Source: Micromonospora sp. WMMD882 (GTDB taxonomy: Bacteria; Actinomycetota; Actinomycetes; Mycobacteriales; Micromonosporaceae). Taken from it: a stretch of 64,000 bases of DNA. Position 1 is the stretch's first letter. Every line of letters begins with the position of its first letter. Position numbers and translations under genes: made by a program. The stretch spans positions 496,001 to 560,000 of the forward strand of contig NZ_CP114903.1 of the NCBI RefSeq assembly GCF_027497255.1, read 5' to 3'. Under the pieces are notes generated by a model, which was not told the origin of the DNA, did not search any database, and saw only the letters and a list, made by a program, of their open reading frames with translations. Below are positions 26,282-34,571 of this stretch, piece after piece.

Positions 26282-27493
26282 CTACCGGAAGGTGACGTCG
26301 CTTCTGTTGACCTTGCAGTTGGCGTCGTTCCAGCCCTCACCGAGGTAGCTGGGCTCGCTGCCCTTGGGCACACCCTTGTACTTGCCGCAGATGGTGGCCG
26401 AGCCGATGACGACCACGCGGGTGATGGTCGCGGTGTCGTTCCAGTTGCTGTTGATGCCGGCGAGCATGTCGATGTCGTCGACGAGGACGTTGTCGATACG
26501 CACGTGGCGGGTGTGCGAGGTGGAGCAGTTGCCGCAGCCTCGGTACAGCTTGCCGGACCCCTTCAGGTAGAACCCGGAGATGTCGACCGTGCCGTTGCCG
26601 TTGTGCTGGAAGGTCTTGTCGCTGCCGTTGCGCGCGCCGCCGCCGATGACGTAGGAGGTGCCGCCGTTGGTCTGCTTGAAGGTGGCGGCGTCCTCACCGA
26701 TGTCGTTCCACCACACGTTGCGCAGCGTGCAGGTGCCCTCGCAGTGCACGCCGTCACCGGCGGGTGAGCCGAGGATCACGTTCTGCAGGGTGCCGCCATT
26801 GGCGATCTTGAACATCGGGTCCTGTGACTCGCCCTGCCCGCCGTCACCGATGCAGCAGTAGGTCTTCATCCCGCCGTCGAAGGTGCCGGAGACGTTGACC
26901 GTGCCCGAGATGCTCACCGAGCCGGCCGACGACGGCCACGCGCCGGTCGGCGTGCCCGGGTTGCTGGTCGGGCTGGCCGTCGGCCCGCTGGTGGGGCCAC
27001 TGGTCGGGCTGGGGGTCGGGGTCGACCCGCCGCCGTAGTACGTCTCGAACTCGGCGATCCGTGGGGTGCCGGACGCGCTGGTGATGACGAAGGAGAGCTT
27101 CTTCAGTGACGTCGAGGAGAAGTTGACGGTGCTCGGGGCGCTGCCGCCGCTGGCCAGGACGGCGCCCGTGTCGTGGTTCTTGAGCTGCCAGCCGCTGATC
27201 GAGCCGCCGCCTGAGCCCTGCACGATGACGGCGGAGGACACCGTGGTGGCGCTGCCCCACTTGACCGAGACCGTGCCGGTCGAGCCGCTCGGCGACCAGT
27301 AGCTGCTGGTGTTGCCGTCGATGACGTTGCCGTAGCTGGTGCCACTGGCCTTGCTGGAGCCGTCGGCGCCGGCGCCGAGGCTCAGGTTCGTCGCGGCCGA
27401 GGCGTGGGGAACCTGCAGCGCCAGCGCCACGACGGCGCCTGCGACCGCCGTGGCGCCACCGGCCAGCCATCGTGTGGCGACTTTGCGTCTCAT
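26282..27493 (-). CDS. Secreted pectate lyase (PL3-type) with discoidin-type carbohydrate-binding domain
   Basis: A 403-residue secreted enzyme. A Sec signal peptide covers residues 1-34 (ending SAA). A discoidin/F5-8C-type binding domain follows to about residue 150 (NVIDGNTSSYWSPSG, SGWQLKNHDTGAV). A Pro-Thr-Ser linker leads to the PL3-like catalytic domain (about 190-403), with GESQDPMFKIANGGTLQNVI, GDGVHCEGTCTLRNVWWNDI and GEDAATFK. It would cleave polygalacturonate by beta-elimination using Ca2+. A GAAAGGTGA ribosome-binding site precedes the ATG, and a LacI-type palindrome lies 39 bases upstream, so substrate-responsive repression is likely. It stands alone with no LacI gene nearby. Confidence 0.9.
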   Translation of the reverse strand: MRRKVATRWLAGGATAVAGAVVALALQVPHASAATNLSLGAGADGSSKASGTSYGNVIDGNTSSYWSPSGSTGTVSVKWGSATTVSSAVIVQGSGGGSISGWQLKNHDTGAVLASGGSAPSTVNFSSTSLKKLSFVITSASGTPRIAEFETYYGGGSTPTPSPTSGPTSGPTASPTSNPGTPTGAWPSSAGSVSISGTVNVSGTFDGGMKTYCCIGDGGQGESQDPMFKIANGGTLQNVILGSPAGDGVHCEGTCTLRNVWWNDIGEDAATFKQTNGGTSYVIGGGARNGSDKTFQHNGNGTVDISGFYLKGSGKLYRGCGNCSTSHTRHVRIDNVLVDDIDMLAGINSNWNDTATITRVVVIGSATICGKYKGVPKGSEPSYLGEGWNDANCKVNRSDVTFR

Positions 27494-27531
27494 CTGTGTT
27501 CACCTTTCGAGCCTGAGCGCCTCTGGTGGTG

Positions 27532-27545
27532 GGAAAGCGCTTTCC
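27532..27545. promoter_or_regulatory. LacI-family operator palindrome upstream of the pectate lyase
   Basis: GGAAAGCGCTTTCC is a perfect 14-bp palindrome with the central CG typical of LacI-family operators. It lies 39 bases upstream of the lyase start codon. No LacI-family gene is present in the window, so the repressor must be encoded elsewhere. Confidence 0.65.
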
Positions 27546-27726
27546 GGTAACGATAGAGACTGGCCGATGAAGAGGCAAGGGTCACACCCTGTTGACGGCC
27601 GCTTCCTGTGCCGTCCGGCTCCGGGCGGACCCGTTCCGCCCTCCGGCCCGCGGCAGCGGTGGTCGCCGCGCCCCGCGCTCCGCCCGGGCGCGCAAGCGTG
27701 TCGGTGGGTGGGGGCAGGATGAGGGC

Positions 27727-29391
27727 GTGCTGGTCGCGGTGGTGGCGGGAGAGGGCGCTGGTGGCGCGCTGTGCCCGCTGCGCCCGGACGGGCGGCCCGC
27801 CGGCCCGGCCGAGCCGGTCACCGATCTCGCCGCCGCCGTCGCCGCCCGGGAGGCCGCCGACCGGCCGCGCTGGGTGTGGGCGTCCGGCGCGACGCTCTAC
27901 CCCGCCCTGCTGCGCGCCGGGGCGCGGGTCGAGCGCTGCCACGACGTCGAGCTGACCGAGGCGCTGCTGCTCGGGTATGCCGGCCGGTGGGGTGAGCCGC
28001 GCTCGTTCCCGGCGGCCTGGGCCCGGCTGACCGGCACGGCGGTGCCGCCGGATCCGCCGCCGCGCCCGGCCGCGCCGCCCGGCGACGGGCAGGCCACGCT
28101 CTTCGACGCGCCGTCCGGGCCGACCGGTCCGGGGGTCGAGGCGTTGACCCGGGTGTACGCCGACCAGCTCGCCCGGATCGCCGCCACCGAGCGCCCCGGC
28201 CGGTTCCGGCTGCTGGTGGCCGCCGAGTCGGCCGGCGCGCTGGTCGCGGCGGAGATGGGCGCGGTCGGGCTGCCCTGGCGGGTCGACGCGCACGACGCGA
28301 TCCTCACCGGGCTGCTCGGCGAGCCGTCCCCGGTGGGCGGGCCGCCGCGCCGGCTGGCCGAGCTGGCCGCCCGGATCGCCGAGGCGTTCGGGGTGCGGCA
28401 GGTGCACGCCGACAGCCCGGCCGAGCTGCTGCGGGCGTTCGCCCGGGCCGGCGTCGACCTGCCGAACACCCGGTCCTGGGTGCTGCGCGGGGTGGACCAC
28501 CCGGCGGTGCCGCTGGTCCTGGAGTACAAGGAGCTCTACCGGATCTGGACGGCGCACGGCTGGGCCTGGCGGGACGCCTGGGTGCGGGACGGCCGCTTCC
28601 GCCCGGAGTACGTCCCCGGCGGGGTGGTCTCCGGCCGGTGGGCGACCCGGGGCGGTGGCGCGTTGCAGATCCCGAAGGTGATCCGGCGGGCGGTGGTGGC
28701 CGACCCGGGCTGGCGGCTGGTGGTGGCCGACGCCGGTCAACTGGAGCCCCGGGTGCTCGCGGCGGTCTCCGGTGACGCCCGGCTGGCGGCGGCCGGCGGG
28801 GCGGGCGACCTGTACGCCGCGCTGGCCCGGGAGTCCTTCGGCGGTGACCGGGCCCGCGCCAAGGTGGCCCTGCTCGGCGCGATGTACGGGCAGACCGGCG
28901 GGTCGGCGGCACCCGCCCTGGCGGTGCTGCGGCAGCACTATCCGACCGCGTTCGGGTACGTGGAGGCGGCGGCGCGTACCGGTGAGGCCGGCGGGTTGGT
29001 CCGGTCGTGGCTGGGCCGGACCTGCCCGCCCGGCGGCGTCGTCGACCCGGAGGCGGGGGAGGACGACGGCGGGTTCGACCCGCAGGGGCCCCGGGCGCGG
29101 GCGGCCCGGTCCCGGGGCCGGTTCACCCGGAACTTCGTCGTCCAGGCAACCGCCGCCGAGTGGGCGTCCACCCTGTTGGCGACGCTGCGGACGGCGCTGG
29201 CCGGCACCGACGCGGAGCTGGTCTTCTTCCAGCACGACGAGGTGATCGTGCACTGTCCGGCCGGGCAGGTCGACGCGGTGGTCGAGGCGGTCACCGGCTG
29301 CGGCGAGCGGGCGACGGGGTTGTTGTTCGGCGCGACGCCGGTGCGGGTCCCGCTGGACGTGGCCGTGGTCGACTGTTACGCCGACGCCTGA
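27727..29391 (+). CDS. Family A DNA polymerase-like protein (bifunctional 3'-5' exonuclease/DNA polymerase type)
   Basis: A 554-residue protein with the palm motifs of DNA polymerase I in its C-terminal half: motif A VVADAGQLEPRVLAAVSG, motif B RARAKVALLGAMYGQTGG and motif C FQHDEVIVH. The N-terminal part is a degenerate exonuclease-like domain in which I cannot see the DxE metal site. It is shorter than PolA and lacks the 5' nuclease. Actinobacterial proteins of this class accompany the main PolA; their role is unclear, with repair or translesion synthesis possible. The GTG at 27727 is the likely start. Confidence 0.85.
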   Translation: MLVAVVAGEGAGGALCPLRPDGRPAGPAEPVTDLAAAVAAREAADRPRWVWASGATLYPALLRAGARVERCHDVELTEALLLGYAGRWGEPRSFPAAWARLTGTAVPPDPPPRPAAPPGDGQATLFDAPSGPTGPGVEALTRVYADQLARIAATERPGRFRLLVAAESAGALVAAEMGAVGLPWRVDAHDAILTGLLGEPSPVGGPPRRLAELAARIAEAFGVRQVHADSPAELLRAFARAGVDLPNTRSWVLRGVDHPAVPLVLEYKELYRIWTAHGWAWRDAWVRDGRFRPEYVPGGVVSGRWATRGGGALQIPKVIRRAVVADPGWRLVVADAGQLEPRVLAAVSGDARLAAAGGAGDLYAALARESFGGDRARAKVALLGAMYGQTGGSAAPALAVLRQHYPTAFGYVEAAARTGEAGGLVRSWLGRTCPPGGVVDPEAGEDDGGFDPQGPRARAARSRGRFTRNFVVQATAAEWASTLLATLRTALAGTDAELVFFQHDEVIVHCPAGQVDAVVEAVTGCGERATGLLFGATPVRVPLDVAVVDCYADA

Positions 29392-29424
29392 GCCAACCGA
29401 AACCTTTGCACTAAATATCCGTTT

Positions 29425-29449
29425 CGCCCCGACACTACTGGTCGGGGCG
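29425..29449 (+). terminator. Hairpin between the polymerase-like gene and the nucleotidyltransferase
   Basis: CGCCCCGAC (29425-29433) and GTCGGGGCG (29441-29449) pair perfectly around a 7-nt loop. It lies 34 bases after the polymerase stop and 15 bases before the next start, so it may be a terminator or a structured leader. Confidence 0.6.
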
Positions 29450-29464
29450 CTCGTTGCACCCCAT

Positions 29465-30073
29465 GTGCGTATCGCAGGAATGATCATCGCTGCCGGGGGC
29501 GGACGCCGCATCGGCGGTCCGGAGGCTCTGCTGCACCTGCGGGAGCGGCCCCTGGTGGACCAGATGATCGACACGATGACCGAGGCGGGCTGCGCGCAGA
29601 CCGTGGTGGTGCTCGGCGCGGCGGCGGCCGAGGTGCGCCGCACCGCCGACCTGTCCGGCGCGACGGTGGTGGTCAACCAGGCGTGGGGGACCGGCGTGGG
29701 CTCGTCCATCCGGGCCGGGCTCGCCGCGCTCACCGACGACACCATCGAAGCGGTCGTGGTGATCCCGGTCGACATGCCCGGTCTCACCACCGAGGCGGTC
29801 CGCCGGGTGGTCGCCCTGCCGTACCCGGACGCGCTGGTCTGCGCCACCTACGGCGGGCTGCGCGGCTACCCGATGCTCTTCGGCCGCCGGCACTGGCCCG
29901 GCATCGCCACCCTGGCCAGCGCGGACGTCGGCGCGCGGCCGTACCTGCTGGCGCACAAGGACCTGATCGTCGACATCGCCTGCGACACCGTCGCCGACGG
30001 CAGCCGGGTGGACAGCCCCGAGCAGATGACCCGGTACGGCCTCACCGTGCCGCCCCAGCGCGTCGGCGCCTGA
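29465..30073 (+). CDS. MobA/MocA-like nucleotidyltransferase-family protein
   Basis: A 202-residue protein with the NTP-transferase fold: IIAAGGGRRIGGPEALLHL at the N-terminus, DQMIDTMTEAG, and the metal-site motif VIPVDMPGLT. It resembles molybdenum cofactor cytidylyl- or guanylyltransferases. The lysine that normally follows Pro in the AAGxGxRxGxPK loop is Glu here, so normal nucleotidyl transfer is doubtful. No molybdoenzyme gene is adjacent. The M15 peptidase gene starts 8 bases after the stop, which suggests co-transcription. Confidence 0.78.
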   Translation: MRIAGMIIAAGGGRRIGGPEALLHLRERPLVDQMIDTMTEAGCAQTVVVLGAAAAEVRRTADLSGATVVVNQAWGTGVGSSIRAGLAALTDDTIEAVVVIPVDMPGLTTEAVRRVVALPYPDALVCATYGGLRGYPMLFGRRHWPGIATLASADVGARPYLLAHKDLIVDIACDTVADGSRVDSPEQMTRYGLTVPPQRVGA

Positions 30074-30081
30074 CCGGCCCC

Positions 30082-30750
30082 GTGCCCCGACCTGCCCGCC
30101 GGAGGCGTCGATGGGCCGCGCTGCCGCTGGCCCTCGTCCTGGCCGGGACCGGATGCGTCCGGCGACCGCCACCGCCACCCGCGCCGCCCCCGTTCGTCCA
30201 CGAGGTCCACCCGGTCACCCCGGCGGAGCTGGGACCCAGTTGGCGGCCGGGCTGCCCGGTCGGCGCGGAGCGGCTACGGCTGCTGCGGCTGGGTCACTGG
30301 GACTTCGACGGCCGGGCCCACGTCGGTGAGCTGATCGTGCACGAGCAGGTCGCCGCCGCCGTGACCACCGTCTTCGCCAGCCTGTACCGGCAGCGCTTCC
30401 CGATCCGGCGGATGACCCCGGTCGACCGCTACGGCGGGGACGACGACATCTCGATGGCCGCCGACAACACCTCCGGCTTCAACTGCCGACGCGCGGTCAC
30501 CGAAGGGCCAGTGGCCTGGTCCAGGCACGCGTACGGGCAGGCGGTCGACGTGAACCCGGTGGAGAACCCGTACCTGCTCGGCGGGCGGGTGCTGCCCCCG
30601 GCCGGCGCCGCGTACGTCGACCGGAGCGCGTACCGGCCGGGCATGGCCGTGCCGGACGGCGTCCTCGTCCGTGCGTTCGCCGAGGTCGGCTGGGCGTGGG
30701 GCGGGGTCTGGTCCGACCCGGACTACCAGCATTTCAGCACGGGCGGCTGA
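30082..30750 (+). CDS. M15-family peptidase (D-Ala-D-Ala carboxypeptidase-like) lipoprotein
   Basis: A 222-residue predicted lipoprotein. The signal ends LALVLAGTGC with the lipid-anchored Cys at residue 25, and a Pro-rich spacer follows. The VanY/M15-type zinc site is visible as HAYGQAVDVNP (His149 and Asp156) and the late DYQHFS motif. It likely trims peptidoglycan stem peptides at the outer membrane face. The GTG at 30082 is the start that gives a proper signal peptide. Confidence 0.85.
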   Translation: MPRPARRRRRWAALPLALVLAGTGCVRRPPPPPAPPPFVHEVHPVTPAELGPSWRPGCPVGAERLRLLRLGHWDFDGRAHVGELIVHEQVAAAVTTVFASLYRQRFPIRRMTPVDRYGGDDDISMAADNTSGFNCRRAVTEGPVAWSRHAYGQAVDVNPVENPYLLGGRVLPPAGAAYVDRSAYRPGMAVPDGVLVRAFAEVGWAWGGVWSDPDYQHFSTGG

Positions 30751-30760
30751 ACCGGGCCGG

Positions 30761-31579
30761 TCAGCCGTCGATGGTGAAGCGCTCCAGCACCGAGGGGGCG
30801 AGCAGGCCGAGCGCGGCCAGCACGGAGACCACCGTCAACACCGAGCGGACCACCACCACCTCGGTCTTGCCACCGGCGCGCAGGGCGATGCTGTTCGGCA
30901 GGCCGATCGGCGTCCACATCCGGCGTTTGATCGGAATGGGCCACAGGATCGGCACCCCGGCCTTGGTGATCATGTCGCCGATGATGTGCACGAAACAGCC
31001 CACCGCCATGGCCACGCCGATCATCGGGTAGCCCCGGTCGCCGGGCAGGTTGACGAACGTGTACCAGGCGCCGGCCGCCGAGGTGAGGGTGACGATCACC
31101 CAGCCGGCCCGTTCCGCCCAGCGGTCGAACAGCCCACGCAGCGCCAGGCCGATCATGAAGAACAGGATGCCGACCACCGCCCATTTCCCGTACGCGGTGC
31201 AGAGCGCGGTGGTGCCCCAACCGACCAGCACGGTGAACGGGATGGTGTGGGTGAGGGTGCGGTGCCCGTTGCTGCGTTTCGGATCCCTGCTCAGCTTCGT
31301 CGCGTAGTAGACGCCGAGCGAGATCTTCTCGATCACCTCGGCGACGAACAGCGAGAAGACGCCGAACGTGCGGGCCACCGTCGCGCCGCCCTGGTTACGG
31401 GTGACCTTGCCGGAGAGGTCGAGGTCGGGAAAGAGCGCCCCGCCGGCGCAGACCGCCGTGCCGACCGCCAGCGCCAGCGCGGACTGCTCGTAGTCGGCGA
31501 AGTGCTCGAGCGCCAATGACCCGGTCAGCCACACCGCCGCGCCGGACAGCGCGTGCGACGGTCCCATCATGCCGCTCAT
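30761..31579 (-). CDS. DUF457/YdjM-family membrane protein (predicted metal-dependent hydrolase)
   Basis: A 272-residue membrane protein with about six hydrophobic segments. Motifs include MGPSHALSGAAVWL at the N-terminus, GALFPDLDLSGKV, NGHRTLTHTIPF and HIIGDMITKAGVP, the conserved His/Asp set of the DUF457 family. The hydrolase label comes from these residues in relatives and no substrate is known. It converges with the M15 gene with only 10 bases between stops, and marks the left edge of the accessory segment that follows. Confidence 0.85.
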   Translation of the reverse strand: MSGMMGPSHALSGAAVWLTGSLALEHFADYEQSALALAVGTAVCAGGALFPDLDLSGKVTRNQGGATVARTFGVFSLFVAEVIEKISLGVYYATKLSRDPKRSNGHRTLTHTIPFTVLVGWGTTALCTAYGKWAVVGILFFMIGLALRGLFDRWAERAGWVIVTLTSAAGAWYTFVNLPGDRGYPMIGVAMAVGCFVHIIGDMITKAGVPILWPIPIKRRMWTPIGLPNSIALRAGGKTEVVVVRSVLTVVSVLAALGLLAPSVLERFTIDG

Positions 31580-31769
31580 CCTCCCCGAAGATCGTGATCG
31601 ACAAGCTACGGCACGCGTACGACATCACGGGTTCCGGGGTTGACAGTCGACAGTGGACCGATGGGCGGGCGGACGGCCGCATGGGTTGCTCGCCGCCACC
31701 TGCGGGCGGGTGAAGTCGGCATCGCCGACGGCCACCGGCCCCGGCGGCGGGTGTCGCGCAGGCGGCGCA

Positions 31770-32126
31770 GTAGTACGGCTTCTGGTTGGCGACTCGGTCG
31801 ATCGGGATCAGGGTGCCGTCGAGGATCGCGTAGGCGAGCAGCCGGATCCTGGTCATGGCCGTGGCCAGGTCGCCGGCGGTCGCGGCGAGCAGGTCGATGG
31901 CCTCGCGGACATAACGCCAGGCCGTCGTGACGCCGATGTCGAATCCGGCGGCCAGGCGGGCCAGGGGGTCGCCGTTGCGCAGGTGGGCCAGGGCGAGCAG
32001 GGCTTGCCGGCCGGGGGCCAGGCGTCGCCACCGGGACCGTCGCTGCTGGCGGCGGGCTCGGATGAGGGCGGCGAGGTGGTTCAGGCCGCGGGTGGACAAC
32101 GGAATCGCGGCAGGGTAAGACAGCAC
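31770..32126 (-). pseudogene. Truncated IS5-like transposase remnant
   Basis: The first 119 codons of a transposase: an N-terminal helix-turn-helix region (RQALLALAHLRNGDPLARLA, then AGFDIGVTTAWRYVREAIDL) leading into the start of a DDE domain at ILDGTLIPIDRV and NQKPYY. The similarity stops abruptly after KPYY and the downstream sequence is unrelated, so roughly two thirds of the gene, including most catalytic residues, is gone. The GTG start is preceded by the inverted repeats of the element end. The element cannot move by itself. Confidence 0.8.
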
Positions 32127-32186
32127 AGCGAGGCTCCCGGTTGGGGCATCTGATCTTGGTCGATTGCTGTCTTACCGGGAGCCTCG
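32114..32186. repeat. Terminal region of the IS remnant with two interlocked inverted repeats
   Basis: GGTAAGACAGCA (32114-32125) is the reverse complement of 32165-32176, and CGAGGCTCCCGGT (32129-32141) is the reverse complement of 32174-32186. The arms alternate instead of nesting, so the two stems compete or form a pseudoknot-like fold. The outer GAGGCTCCCGG sequence is the likely terminal inverted repeat of the element. Confidence 0.65.
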
Positions 32187-32344
32187 TCCTACCTGGACAC
32201 CGGCCTCCCGCGCCGCCCGTGACCTGCACCGTCACGATGAAAATGGCTCATTAGGTGAAGCAACTTTTAGCCCAGTGGCTACTTCGGTGGCGGAGCCCTG
32301 TGGATGGCACCTCGGATCGGAGCTGGCATGTTTCTCCCCAGGCG

Positions 32345-32368
32345 GAACGGTACCGCGTGGTACAGTTC
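32345..32368 (+). promoter_or_regulatory. Toxin-antitoxin operator/promoter palindrome
   Basis: GAACGGTACC (32345-32354) and GGTACAGTTC (32359-32368) form a 10-bp inverted repeat with one mismatch and a 4-base spacer. TACAGT (32361-32366), inside the right arm, fits the -10 pattern and lies 7 bases before the antitoxin ATG, suggesting a leaderless transcript repressed by the antitoxin. Confidence 0.65.
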
Positions 32369-32373
32369 GGTGC

Positions 32374-32673
32374 ATGACGAGGATTACGCTGCGGGAGTTC
32401 CGCGATGGCGCGGGTCGGGTGCTGGACGGAGTTGAGCGCACCGGTGAGCCGGTCATGATCACGAAGTACGAGCGGCCGGTGGCCGTGCTGGTGGGCATCG
32501 ACGAGTGGGAAGAGATCGAGGCGTTCCGGGACCGCCGAGACGCTGCGGTGATCGCTCGTTCCCGTGCTGAGGGGCAGTTCGTGCCGCTGTCGGCGGCGCT
32601 GGAGTCGCTCGGGGTGGATCCTCGTGAGGTGGAGGCATTGCTGGCCGACCGGGCCGGCGATGCGGCGGCGTGA
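32374..32673 (+). CDS. Phd/YefM-family antitoxin
   Basis: A 99-residue antitoxin. The N-terminal Phd/YefM DNA-binding fold (ITLREFRDGAGRVLDGVERT, EPVMITKYERPVAVLVGIDE) is clear, and an acidic helical C-terminus would wrap the toxin. It overlaps the toxin gene by four bases (GTGA), as is usual for these pairs, and a palindromic operator lies immediately upstream for autorepression. Confidence 0.92.
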   Translation: MTRITLREFRDGAGRVLDGVERTGEPVMITKYERPVAVLVGIDEWEEIEAFRDRRDAAVIARSRAEGQFVPLSAALESLGVDPREVEALLADRAGDAAA

Positions 32674-32912
32674 AGGTTCAGATCGACCGGGATGTGCTGG
32701 TCTGGTTGCACAAGCAGCCCCGCAACGTCTTTCTGACCGTCCTGAGCGCGATCCTCGGCTTGGTCTCCGACCCTGAGCCACAGAGCTCGACCGAGATGCG
32801 CGACGGATCCGGTCGTCGTTTGCGGGTCGGTGACTACCGGGTCCTCTACCGCCTCGACGGCGACGACTTGACCATCCACGCCGTCGGGCATCGCAAGGAC
32901 GTCTACTCGTAA
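32670..32912 (+). CDS. RelE/ParE-superfamily toxin
   Basis: An 80-residue RelE-fold toxin: VQIDRDVLVWLHKQPRNVFL helix region, then the signature RRLRVGDYRVLYRLDGDDLTI and the closing HAVGHRKDVYS. RelE toxins cut mRNA on the ribosome, and the R--DYRVLY segment and C-terminal His/Arg/Tyr residues are the active-site region. Its start overlaps the antitoxin stop. Confidence 0.92.
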   Translation: MKVQIDRDVLVWLHKQPRNVFLTVLSAILGLVSDPEPQSSTEMRDGSGRRLRVGDYRVLYRLDGDDLTIHAVGHRKDVYS

Positions 32913-33462
32913 GCCGTCCGGGTCGCGGCGGCCTTATCAGCACAATGGGGTCGAGGTCGCCGACCGGCCGAGTCGCCGACCGGTGGGTCCCTTCGAGGCA
33001 GGGTTGCGCCACTGGCGCGGATGTCTCGCCGGCGCCCTCAGGGCCCCGGCAAAGTCGTCGGCGCGTCCGACATGAGGTATTCGGCTGGGAAGCGCCTGGG
33101 TTGCGGGCAGCAAGGCGGGTGTGACCGGTTCGGATGATCATCAGGGTGTCGAAGCCAGGTCCGCACCGGCACCGGCCCGCCCTCCGCACCGCAGGCATCA
33201 CCAACATCGCCGCCGCCAACCGACATCAATGCCCGCGACAGCACCCGCCCCTTGGCCCTCCTTGGCTCACTTGACGACTTTGCCGGGGCCCTGCTGGCTG
33301 CCCGACGGCTCCTATCACGCGTTGATCTACACGGTCTGGCCAGGACGCTGCTACGCCGTCCGCGCCGTGACCGGGACCGTATCCGACCTCGTCAGCCTTC
33401 TCGTCCGACTGGTCGGTTGCGCCCTTGTCTGGCCAGGGGCTCAGTGCGTCGTGAGGCGTCCT
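32913..33462. other. 550-bp stretch without a convincing gene
   Basis: Open frames here have no recognisable motif, no good ribosome-binding site and atypical composition. The stretch lies between the toxin gene and the AlpA-like gene in the accessory segment and may be decayed coding sequence. I see no clear repeat or RNA gene in it. Confidence 0.5.
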
Positions 33463-33693
33463 TCAGGGCTGCTCGGTGGTGGTTCGGACGTCGAGGTGCG
33501 GCCGGTGCTCGCGGATCCACGTTTCGACGTCTGCGCGTAGCCACACCTGGCCCATCCGCAGGGTCTGGTACGGCTGCGGGAAGTCACGCCGGGACGCGAT
33601 GACTCCGGCCCGCGCCCGGGACACGCCGCCCAGCATGTCTCGGATCTCTGCGATCCCGACCAACTCGCCCACACGCCGACCGTAAGCGTTCAC
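33463..33693 (-). CDS. AlpA-like small DNA-binding protein
   Basis: A 76-residue protein with a MerR/AlpA-type winged helix-turn-helix: VGIAEIRDMLGGVSRARAGV, then PQPYQTLRMGQVWLRADVETW. Such proteins act as excisionases or regulators on mobile elements, but similar ones are also common as free-standing actinobacterial regulators. No integrase gene lies nearby. Its position in the accessory segment fits a mobile-element origin. Confidence 0.7.
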   Translation of the reverse strand: MNAYGRRVGELVGIAEIRDMLGGVSRARAGVIASRRDFPQPYQTLRMGQVWLRADVETWIREHRPHLDVRTTTEQP

Positions 33694-33760
33694 GATACCG
33701 AGACGATCGGGAACGCCGATCGGGGTTGACGGTCGCTAACAGCGGATGCAGGATGAGGTC

Positions 33761-34183
33761 ATGTCGCTGTCTGTGAGACGTCCGAAACCCGTCCCTTTCG
33801 CCCCTGTGCACCGCCCGGTCATTCGTCGCTGGTTCCGATTGTCCTGCTCATGCGGGTTGCGGTCCTGGCGGCGCTGTCCGGACCGGCGGTCGCCGACGCC
33901 CCTCGGGCCGCTCGCCACGTCGGCCCGCCTGGAGTCGGAGTACCAGCCGTGCCCGCCTCGGCCGGCTGACCCACCGTCGCCGTCCGGCCCGGATCCCGAG
34001 TCGGGGCCGTCGTCTCCGACCTGTCTGACCGGGCCGTCTCCGTGGCCGTACGTCTGCCGCCGGGAGTCGGGCGACGACGCGACGGTGGTCCTGTGGATCA
34101 ACGGCGCTGCGCTGACCGCGCCCGCCCAGCGGTGGCGTGGCGGCGCAGGCCGTACGGTCCGGCCGAACGGGGGCCGGTGGTGA
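33761..34183 (+). CDS. Hypothetical small protein with a CxC...C motif
   Basis: A 140-residue frame starting at an ATG preceded by GGATGAGG. The N-terminal part is basic and contains WFRLSCSCGLRSWRRCPDR (about residues 25-43), a possible metal site. The middle is Pro/Ser-rich and the end Gly/Arg-rich. I recognise no family. It precedes the Cys-motif gene at 34224 in the same direction, so the two may form a small operon. That it is a real gene is moderately supported. Confidence 0.5.
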   Translation: MSLSVRRPKPVPFAPVHRPVIRRWFRLSCSCGLRSWRRCPDRRSPTPLGPLATSARLESEYQPCPPRPADPPSPSGPDPESGPSSPTCLTGPSPWPYVCRRESGDDATVVLWINGAALTAPAQRWRGGAGRTVRPNGGRW

Positions 34184-34223
34184 GGCGTGGGTTACCCGCT
34201 GCCGTCGACGGGCTGGTCGTCTG

Positions 34224-34571
34224 ATGGGCCGCCGCCGGGTCGGTGCCCGGCGGCGGCACGGTTACGCCCGGCCGTCGTGGTTGTGTGCGACGTGCGGCGC
34301 GCCGTGGCCGTGTCAGCCCGCGAAGTTGCGCCTGCTGGTCGAGTACCGGGACGACCTGCTCGCCCTGATGGTCCGCCTCGGCGAGACGATGGTGGCGGCG
34401 TCGTCGGAGTTGCCGTCCGATGTGGACGTGGTGGCGCGTTTCCTGTTGTGGGCCCGCCGGCCGGCGCCGGCTACCCCCGAACCGGTTCGACCTGAACCTT
34501 CGAGACCTGTGACCCCCTCCCATGAAGATCATCTCCGCGTTGGTCGACGGCCGAGAATCCACATGGGATGA
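34224..34571 (+). CDS. Small Cys-motif protein (WxCxxCxxPWPC family), second copy
   Basis: A 115-residue relative of the protein at 5438-5782. The diagnostic cluster WLCATCGAPWPC is followed by the matching helix AKLRLLVEYRDDLLALMVRL and a region with ARFLLWARR. The N-terminus is Arg/Gly-rich and the C-terminal 35 residues are low-complexity. It sits 244 bases upstream of the peptide operon and is transcribed in the same direction. Function is unknown; three cysteines suggest metal binding. Confidence 0.72.
   Translation: MGRRRVGARRRHGYARPSWLCATCGAPWPCQPAKLRLLVEYRDDLLALMVRLGETMVAASSELPSDVDVVARFLLWARRPAPATPEPVRPEPSRPVTPSHEDHLRVGRRPRIHMG

Noticed and set aside
31640..31769. Continuation of the transposase beyond KPYY
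   Set aside because: The frame stays open but the sequence no longer resembles a DDE transposase, so the remnant was ended at 31770.
33121..33540. A 139-codon plus-strand frame in the accessory segment
   Set aside because: No good ribosome-binding site, no motif, and its end is antisense to the AlpA-like gene.
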